Shown one piece after another: positions 56,601 to 64,000 of a stretch of 64,000 nucleotides of DNA. The stretch is taken from contig CAIIXF020000011.1 of the NCBI GenBank assembly GCA_903813345.2, positions 3,870,571 through 3,934,570 on the forward strand. The letters run 5' to 3'. A program made the position numbers and the translations under genes. Positions within the stretch are counted from its first letter, which is position 1; every line of letters starts with the position of its first letter. The notes under the pieces are model-generated. The model did not search any database. It saw only the letters and a program-made list of their open reading frames with translations, and was not told where the DNA came from. This stretch comes from Owenia fusiformis (Eukaryota > Annelida > Polychaeta > Sabellida > Oweniidae).

Positions 56601-57655
56601 AAAAATGCTTAATTATAATTTGATTAATTGAAAAATGTCAATTAATCAATTAATTAAAAATGTCATTGAAATAAATGATAACCAATGTGACAACAAAGTT
56701 CACACCATTTAATCATACTATATCATTTATATGTGAATAAATCCCTATAATCATACTCTTGTACATCATTTGGTTTCAATTTTCTAAGGCCCTCAAATGT
56801 ATTTCATTTGCTGGCTATGATTTTGTATTTCGAATATTTTCTATCGTGATGGATTTTCAATTTCACAACAGGGCATCTCCTGTACTAATGGATCATTTAG
56901 ATAATTGGTTAGTCTACGTGCCATTTTGATACGAATACATTTATAAACCGCACAAAATGCGTTTCATTCATGCACCACTTACACATGTTAACATGAATAT
57001 ATGTTTCTAATATTAGATTCATGAATACATTATATTGGCGTTTTTGCATCAGCAATTTGTACGTGTTTTTGTATCATTGATAATAAACAGGGTGGTGTAT
57101 TGCATCAAAAGCGAGGTAATAAAACTGAATTTCTTGCTTCTTGGTGATGCTAAAAGTAAGTACAGTACTAAGAGCATTTAAAAAAATTATAGATCGTATC
57201 TTGAGGTGACGTAGTACTTAACAGGAAATTACAAAACAGGATGTGACAAAACATACTGCATTTTAAGACAACTTTTTGATGCAAAAATTGCATCACGTTA
57301 CTCCTCAGTGGGTATGTAAAGAGTGGTGTTGTGTAAACATGATTTTCAGAGGGAATTTGGTAAATGAATGAGTAATGCCGCAGCTAATGCATCCCCACGT
57401 GTACCCCCATGGTTTATTCATCGGGATGTAGAATTACGGTCCAGCATCTGAAACAATCAAATGTCCATTATTGTAATATAAGAAATTTTATAAACAATAA
57501 GGAGCTGCTCAGTTCAGCATGAAATATTGCACTATGTATCATATCTACATTTACATCAATGGGGTATGCCTTTTAAAGTGATTCGATAAAATTTGTTACT
57601 ATGACCAACGTGTTTAGCTTTTCGGATTAGAGGAGTTTATTCGTTTTAAAGGAGT
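56601..57655. other. Intergenic, nothing recognised
   Basis: AT-rich; no frame or repeat worth calling. Confidence 0.5.
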
Positions 57656-58330
57656 GTACAGGGTGGTCCAAAAAATGGGACACTCGTATTTCAAATATAA
57701 ATATTGATTTTCTTGATGAAAACATGCCATATTATATACCAATGGATAGGGAATTTACTCATCTTGATCAATTGTAGCCCTCAATTTTGGCCTTAACTGG
57801 TTAAAGCATCATTGATATGCTGTTGAGACAATGAATTTCACTTCTCAACAATTCTATCCTTAGTAAGGGACTGAGTAGATGTAAGGGGTTTATGATAAAC
57901 CAATTCTGTTAGTTCTTCCAATATCTGGTTGTCGCAGACGTTGATATCGGATGATCCAATTATGTTATTTTTGGACCATTCTGATATGACCTTATTTGGA
58001 ATCATTACATTTTCCAAAAAGATGGGGCTCTAAGCAAAAGAGTGTCAAATGTTTAAAAGAATATGTGCTTAGAATCATCCCCCTAATCATGTAATCACTG
58101 CCTCCCCAGGTCACCTGATCACCCAACATCTGCGATTCCTAAGCAACATATCTGTTTTTTTTAAATTTTTATTTGTAGGCTCGTTTGTTATTATGCAGAA
58201 TTCTAATATGATACGTGACGTCAAAATAGCTAGAACAATTGATGAATTGGTCTATATTGGAGTATGCTCCGTCGTGCATGTAAGAGAGTTTGGGTTGGAC
58301 ACCGTGAAATACTACAAACAATGTATTGTA
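57656..58330. mobile_element. Probable decayed element starting CAGGGTGGTCCAAAA
   Basis: 'acagggtggtccaaaaaatggg' at 57658 is a Tc1/mariner-like end, but I find no matching right end. The 600 bases inside have no open frame, so any transposase is lost. Low certainty. Confidence 0.35.
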
Positions 58331-59609
58331 CAGTACATGTACGAGGGTTGATCATAAAGTTTTCATAATATCTCTCTAATTTCTTTATTTTTTAATGTAT
58401 TCTAATGAAATTTTCACAGAATATGCAGCATAAAATGTCACATCAATCCAGCGAAAAATATTTAATTAAACAGAAATATTAAATCAGAAATGGTTGCCAT
58501 AGTAACGGGAAATCAAGACAACCGGGGTAAATAAAATGCATTGAGAGAATGGTTCTAATTAACCACGTTAACATACATAATAAACTCTCGTATTAATTAC
58601 CAAACACATTAAAATGTTAAGTTGAATATGTTGTTAAGTGCATTTTACTTTTAAGAAATGGATCATGTGGATTGTGAGATGTCATAGGGAATATTTTCAT
58701 GCTTCATTAGATGCGAAACAAGTGTCTGAGACTTAAAGCTAATGACCAGAAATGACTTAACCCCAATGTCTGCAGGGGGATCAATCTGACCCCCCCTCTC
58801 GACTTTTTCAAGAGCTTTTGTTTTTTTGAGCCACAGATACAAGACACTTTTTGAATTATCTTTCCAAAATGCTTTATTTTAAGAAAATCGAGTTACTATT
58901 TGACTGTATCCAGGTGTTATGAATTTTAAAAGGTAAAAAACTGTCAATCGCCAAGTAGTTATTAAATGCGTTCTCTTCACGAATATTAGAGAAAAAAGGA
59001 CCTTTTCAAAAATTACTATACCTTTGAATTTGCTTTTGTATATTCCTAAATATCTCAGCACACTTCGGTATCCGAATATTATAATGATACCTTTTCCAAA
59101 TTTTAGATATAATCTTTTTATTCTCCATTACCCCTAATTTTTCAACTCCACTATTCCGATGTGTGTGCCGTTACTAGGCAACGTAATGGGTCGAAATCAT
59201 ATCAAAACAAAACCACATTCATACATCTGCAGACTAAATTAACGATTGGAATTTGCTGTACATCTTAAAATAAAATGCTAATACCAATAATAAGTTGAAC
59301 TTGAAATTGAAGACTGTCAATTCCATGTTATGTTAAGTTCAATGGGATTTCGCGATACTCAATCCGCCGTGTTTTGGAAGTTCAATCCTAATATAGGCAA
59401 CGTATTTGTCATAACACTTACGGGTACGGGGGGCAGATTCCCCACCCTCTGGCGTTTACAAAGTTGAAGAGCTAGCGTAAAAATTGAGCTACCATATTAT
59501 AGGTCATTAAAAATTCTCGAGGAAGGTGTATTAAAATCTAAAAATATATATTTATGCTTGTCTCAAACTCATTTGACCCTGATCCAAACAAGTAAAGAAG
59601 AATACGTAC
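58331..59609. other. Intergenic or intron, nothing firm
   Basis: No supported exon. A donor-like CCC|GTAAGT on the minus strand at 59418 follows a short open stretch after a weak acceptor, but reads as repeat-like sequence. Confidence 0.4.
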
Positions 59610-59915
59610 CCCCTGTGTATGGTGTTATCACGTAAGTAGAATCTACGAATCCGTACCCATCAGATACTTCCATATGACTCTGTAAATCTTCCGGATATTG
59701 AGTTTGAGGGACTTCATCGGTAAAATAACCATGGACTGAAGTGCTTCCAAGATTTGTTGCTATATTCCAGTCGCCAAACGAAATCAAATAATATAGATAG
59801 AAAACGTCATATTTATAAACTACACGACCATCATTCCTTTCCTCTTGCAACTCATATACACCAAGAATAATATCCCGACCGCCTTCTCCTGCTAAGGTCA
59901 ACTTCTGATATATGC
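59610..59915 (-). CDS. Single symmetric (phase 1-1) exon of an unidentified modular protein
   Basis: 306 bases (102 codons) between a good acceptor (tttatactttcag|GC) and donor GGGG|GTACGT, both phase 1, so the exon can be inserted or skipped without shifting the frame. Its product, GIYQKLTLAGEGGRDIILGV… to …YVITPYTGG, is a compact β-rich-looking domain with conserved-looking marks: GVYELQEERNDGRVVYKY, then FYLYYLISFGDWNIATNLGS, then a Pro/Asp-rich end. I have seen the 'NGRpVY…YLYY…W.I....GS' pattern in invertebrate extracellular proteins but cannot name the domain with confidence. No Cys. Other exons must lie in long introns or outside the window. Confidence 0.6.
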
Positions 59916-59939
59916 CTGAAAGTATAAAAATAATCAATA

Positions 59940-60400
59940 AATGATATAAGATGGTTTTGATCGATACATTCTGTGCTTTTCCTGGCTAAATACCCCTTAT
60001 ATCCAAAGTGACAAAGGCCCGAACATGTAATATGAGGTTATATAATGGATGATTCCGTATATCGTGTTTATACTCAAGTGAGTATATGATATATTCACAA
60101 GTGACCGAAGGAAACAAGTGAATATATCATATACTCACGAGAGTATAACGATATACAGAATCAACCATTATATGATCTTATTATCCCACCTTAATCTTTA
60201 ATCAATAAAAGATTAATCTAAATTCAGCAGTTGCATATCAAGTCGAAGAGTTGTATACGCTGCCAAGGAGTTGTATACGCTATCCAGGAGTTGTATATCG
60301 TTCTCAAGAGTTGTATACGATGAGTGTTGGTTTTATATTGCAGTTATACAATGCTATTATACAATCATATAAAGCACTTAGGGTGGGATAAAGATTGATA
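59940..60400. repeat. Hairpin repeat and four 20-bp 'gagttgtatacgctatcca' units
   Basis: Strong hairpin at 60046-60170 ('tgagtatatgatatattcac' / 'gtgaatatatcatatactca') with outer arms 'tataatggatgattc' / 'gaatcaaccattata'. Then four tandem 'gagttgtatacgctgccaa'-type units at 60246-60325. Confidence 0.8.
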
Positions 60401-60925
60401 TATCACAGGGACCGATTGATATCCTAGAAGGTAAAAGAAACATCTTAACGCAGAACAAACAATTTTCGACTCAAATGGAAAAAGTTAATTAAAATTGTTT
60501 TAAAAAGTTCTCCTCTATACTCGTCAGCTAAAATAGCTCGTCCTTTTTCTGATAACGTATATCGACCGTATACTCCACGTAAAGGATAAATAAGAAATGG
60601 ATTACCTCATAATCCATTTGTTATAATCCATCATATCTCACAATGCATGTTATTTTATTATTTGTTTCTTTTCGGAGATCAATTATGTAATATTCTCTAT
60701 CTAATGTATTTATACAATTTTAACAAAATCAAAAAATGTTGTTTTTACGCCAGATATTTGACCTCAAATTTTTATTGTTTCGGATTATCCTAATCCAAGG
60801 GGGATTCACTTTTCCTTTTCATAGGTAAATAATGACCTATAGTATATTTCAAATTAGTCGTAAAAATTGAAATAAAATGGTGCATTTTTGGTGAACATTA
60901 GCTCATAATTACGAAAAAGGATGAT

Positions 60926-61090
60926 TCTCGGTTTGGAGAACGAAGTTCATCACTCTAACTGAGCGTTATCCCTGCTTCGGACAATTTTGATTTTTTTTAC
61001 ATAATATAGATTTCAATGTCTTCTTTTGAATAATCATAAATTAATTTGGGTAATATTTCTAGATTTTCCATAAAAAAATTACTAGTGAAC
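60926..61090. repeat. Dispersed repeat (second copy of 45443-45610)
   Basis: Same order of blocks as the intronic copy in FAM228: 'gtttggagaacgaagttcat', 'gcttcggacaattttgat', 'aatttgggtaatatttct'. Confidence 0.75.
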
Positions 61091-62860
61091 CACCCAACGT
61101 CGCTTTTATGATTCGTACCACTTTTTTAACTTTATGTATTGCATATTTCCGTGGGTCGATTTTAGAAAAAAGACAAACAAAGCGTACAGGGATATGTCAT
61201 GAGCATATCATGAAAAAATCTGTTCAATATGTTTTAAGAAACATTCGAAAATAATTCATTCTTAAATCGAGTCCCATTTTCGAGATATTCTCTGACATTT
61301 TATACACATTTACCCAATAGAGGGCCTCTCAAAAGAGTGACTTTAGATTTTTGGCATTTTACAAGTCATTTATAAAATAGATTAATCATTTATTAATTAG
61401 ATGTCTCCACTTGCTATGAACTATGCTAGTGGTGAATATAAGCAAGTCAATTGCTGTGAGCTGGAGAGGGTGTATCTATATCACTTCTATCCTTCCACGT
61501 GATTACGTTTAAAAATAAATACGGGCTACAGTGAAGTTGTAAATGGAGCAGGTATTCCCTATCTTTTTCGATGGGGCTTTTCTGCTAATAATACACTGAA
61601 AACTGCCTGATGAATCTATACAATAAATAGTAGAACACTTGGAATAAACATGTATGTTAAATCTAGTATACATTCAGAAATATGGAAATAAACGAACGTC
61701 CTCTCTTTACAGCTTCACTGTAGCCTGTACTCCTTTTGCAGGGATACATCAATGAGTTAAAAATAAAAAAAATCGGTGTCGAGAATGGACGGGGAATCGA
61801 AATTCAATTCAGCGCGTAGGAGGCGAGGAACTTGCCACAAGACTACGCCTCTTTCTACCTCTCTCTTCCTGATTTAAACCTGAAATTCGCCCAAGCATCG
61901 ACCAACGTGGTTATTATAGCTATAAATAACACGTTCATTGAACACCAAGCTACAATTAGCCGTTGATGAGAGATAGTCTAGAGAGATTAAACAACACTTA
62001 GAAACACCTTAGAAAAATGGCGCCCGTATAAGATTTTTTGTGTTCTTTTTCTGTTTATCAATACAAATTATATTTTGACACGATTGCGATAAAACGTATA
62101 CCTAGAAACGTATGGCTAATTACCATAAGAGACTGGTAAATGTAAAAGTTGTTTGGTTTATCATATAAGAATCTGTAATAAAACCTCGATTGCCAAAATG
62201 AAAGCATCGATTATGTTGAAACAAAAGTTCCCAGTCTTTTTTCAGTTACCATTAAACATGAGTCATTAGTCATTTTGGATTTGCTAGAATGATGATGGCA
62301 TGGATTGTTCTTTTTCAATTTTAGCAATAAGTTAATCCTTTTTTGCTTGGACATGTTGCTACCTACAACCTTTGACATCATTAATTTTGCCAATAATCAG
62401 GTTCTTTGATGTACCAAAAAATGGCAGGATTTATTGGAAAATAAACAACTTTTCATGTCCCCCATGCAGTATCGCTGAGCGTGAATTGATCACTCAAACT
62501 ACGGATTGTATTTGTCCAAATAGCCTTGGATAACTATGGTAACTAAAGTAACTGGAAAATGTAATAACTTTTTCGAGCCTTTAGTGACATGAACAAAGGA
62601 CATTTAGCTTTTTCGATATAAGCTTAATTCACAATTTTCAGAAATTCACATCAGTTGATTATGCTTTGAACGCCACTTAAAAGTGCCATCAAAAGTTGGT
62701 GTGAACTTAGCTTAACAAGTTACTTGGGGGAAGGGGAACAACGGAGAGGAGTTTGGTTGACATTTCCACCAGAATGATGAAAATATTCATCGATGTCATA
62801 TTAAATATTTATGTCATATTGAACATTTATCTCCGAGCTAAAAAATCCGACGACTCCAAA
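61091..62860. other. Intergenic or intron; one small inverted-end element
   Basis: 'gggctacagtgaag' at 61524 and 'cttcactgtagcc' ending about 61733 bound a roughly 210-bp element. Otherwise nothing recognised. Confidence 0.5.
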
Positions 62861-62863
62861 GGT

Positions 62864-63275
62864 AGTTTAATCCGGTAGCCGACAGGCGTTTCTTGCATTC
62901 GTGAATACAAGCTAACCTTAAATTCGCGAATGCAACTAACGCCTGTCGGCTACCTGATTAACCCAGTATTATTTGACCAACTCATTTAAATATAGTGGCA
63001 GGTACTATTCATATTTACATGGGTCTCCAGTAAAAAAAAATCAAATAGATAGGTTAATCCGGTAGCCGACAGGCGTTATTTGCATTCGCGAATACAAGCT
63101 AAAACTATTTGTGAATGAAAGATTTCAGCTACCGGATTAACCTTCTTTTCTATGGGCAACTCGTTTAAATAGTAAAAGTACCTTCCAATATTCCATTCAT
63201 ATTTTAATGAATTGCCCATAAAATAGTAGGTTTATCCGGCAGCCGGCAGGCGTTAGTGGCATTCGCGAATACAAG
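62864..63275. repeat. Three copies of a 'ttaatccggtagccgacagg' foldback
   Basis: Copy 1 (62864-62965) is a hairpin with 'ccggtagccgacaggcgtt' against 'aacgcctgtcggctacc'. Copies 2 (63053-63142) and 3 (63229-63270) are shorter. A single arm fragment ('cggtagccgacaag') occurs near 18340. Confidence 0.8.
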
Positions 63276-63890
63276 ATCATTTATTTCATAATTTGGGAAA
63301 TATATATTTTCACAATATTGAAATAGATGGTGGTTCAAAGTGGAATACATATCATACAAAAGTGTCACAGATATGACTAGCAGGCATATACTTTTAGTAC
63401 ATGGTCTTTCTTTGCATGACTTCGCAGAACATATCAAAACCCTGGGATCCACAGGGTAACAAAAAAGGGTAATCCTTTTTTGAGCACGAAAGCGTACTTT
63501 TTGTTGAATAGCCTTTCCCAGCTGCTAATCTTGTGAGTGCATCGTGCATTCAACGAATTGTATTCACTTATTAACCAATCAGTGCCAGGAACAAAATGCA
63601 CGCTAACTTTTGGGGCTAAGTTTAGTGTTTTATGAAGCATGCTCCATACAAATGTTACGCTTTTGCACATTTACTTTGCGAACTATCTATAGGTACACAT
63701 TACCAATTGACTGCTACATTTGAGTGATCAAGTACCTCGTATTTTTCATTTTTCGATATTTTGTGATTTGTTGGCTGATGAGTAACTTGATATTTTATGT
63801 CTAAATGTATCAAAGTGGTTCATAGTAATAGTTTTATCAGATTCTCAACTTTTCAGTTACATTCTCAACTAACCCCCCTAAGGTCTGTAA
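63276..63890. other. Non-coding, nothing recognised
   Basis: Two overlapping minus-strand frames (63204-63670) have no domain or splice context. Confidence 0.45.
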
Positions 63891-63902
63891 TATGTCATTT
63901 AT

Positions 63903-64000
63903 ACCTTAGGCCTAAGGTCAGGTGTATCGAGGTTCAATGATGAGACCTTAGGCCTAAGGTCAGGTATATGAAAATAACATTCATGGGTGAGACCTTAGGC
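63903..64000. repeat. Palindromic tandem repeat 'accttaggcctaaggt', cut by the window end
   Basis: Copies at 63903-63918, 63945-63960 and 63992 onward, spaced 42 and 47 bases. Probably continues outside the window. Confidence 0.8.

Noticed and set aside
57656-58330. Mariner transposase remnant
   Set aside because: Looked for the WPPRSPDLTP-type motif on both strands and did not find it; only one end is recognisable.
59418-59480. Possible short exon before GTAAGT on the minus strand
   Set aside because: Acceptor weak, frame choice ambiguous, and the sequence looks like a dispersed repeat.

Overview
This window looks like nuclear DNA of an invertebrate animal, probably marine. It is AT-rich and gene-poor. 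Its introns are spliced GT-AG, it carries an animal-type tRNA-Lys, and its repeats are typical of animals: a hAT element with 8-bp duplications, several TA-flanked elements, many long foldback elements and minisatellites. I cannot name the species. No bacterial, organellar or viral gene set is visible. Most short open frames are repeats or antisense shadows.

Layout. 1-5.5 kb: a tandemly duplicated repeat block of about 1.4 kb per unit, with a hAT-type element inserted in one unit. 6.7-7.8 kb: a foldback element. 8.33 kb: tRNA-Lys(UUU). 10.9-19.4 kb, minus strand: a leucine-rich-repeat (LRR) membrane receptor. One 2.7-kb exon encodes the whole ectodomain, and two paralogous first exons lie upstream. 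Each has a TATA-like box and a cluster of TTCNNNGAA (STAT/GAS-like) sites. 20.1-21.0 kb: a foldback transposon. 25.4-27.6 kb, minus strand: a three-exon profilin-4 gene, which I reconstructed from splice sites. 27.6-41 kb: minisatellites, small elements, a possible small start exon at 32.8 kb and a nested transposon composite. 41.7-49.6 kb, plus strand: a seven-exon FAM228-family gene of 372 codons. 51.2-56.6 kb: more foldback elements, a 35-copy 28-bp satellite and a diverged tandem pair. 59.6-59.9 kb, minus strand: one symmetric phase 1-1 exon of an unidentified modular protein. The rest to 64 kb is non-coding and repeats.

Four things deserve attention. (1) Three unrelated-looking foldback families (five copies) all begin CAC, end GTG and are flanked by 5-bp target duplications. 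That combination is the hallmark of Transib/RAG-type transposition. (2) The LRR receptor seems to use alternative, separately promoted first exons. These change its cytoplasmic tail while the ectodomain stays the same, and both promoters carry repeated STAT-like sites. (3) Profilin-4 and FAM228 sit about 14 kb apart in divergent orientation. From memory their human counterparts are also neighbours (2p23.3), so this may be very old microsynteny. (4) Repeats repeatedly supply or abut splice acceptors, in profilin-4 and in FAM228.
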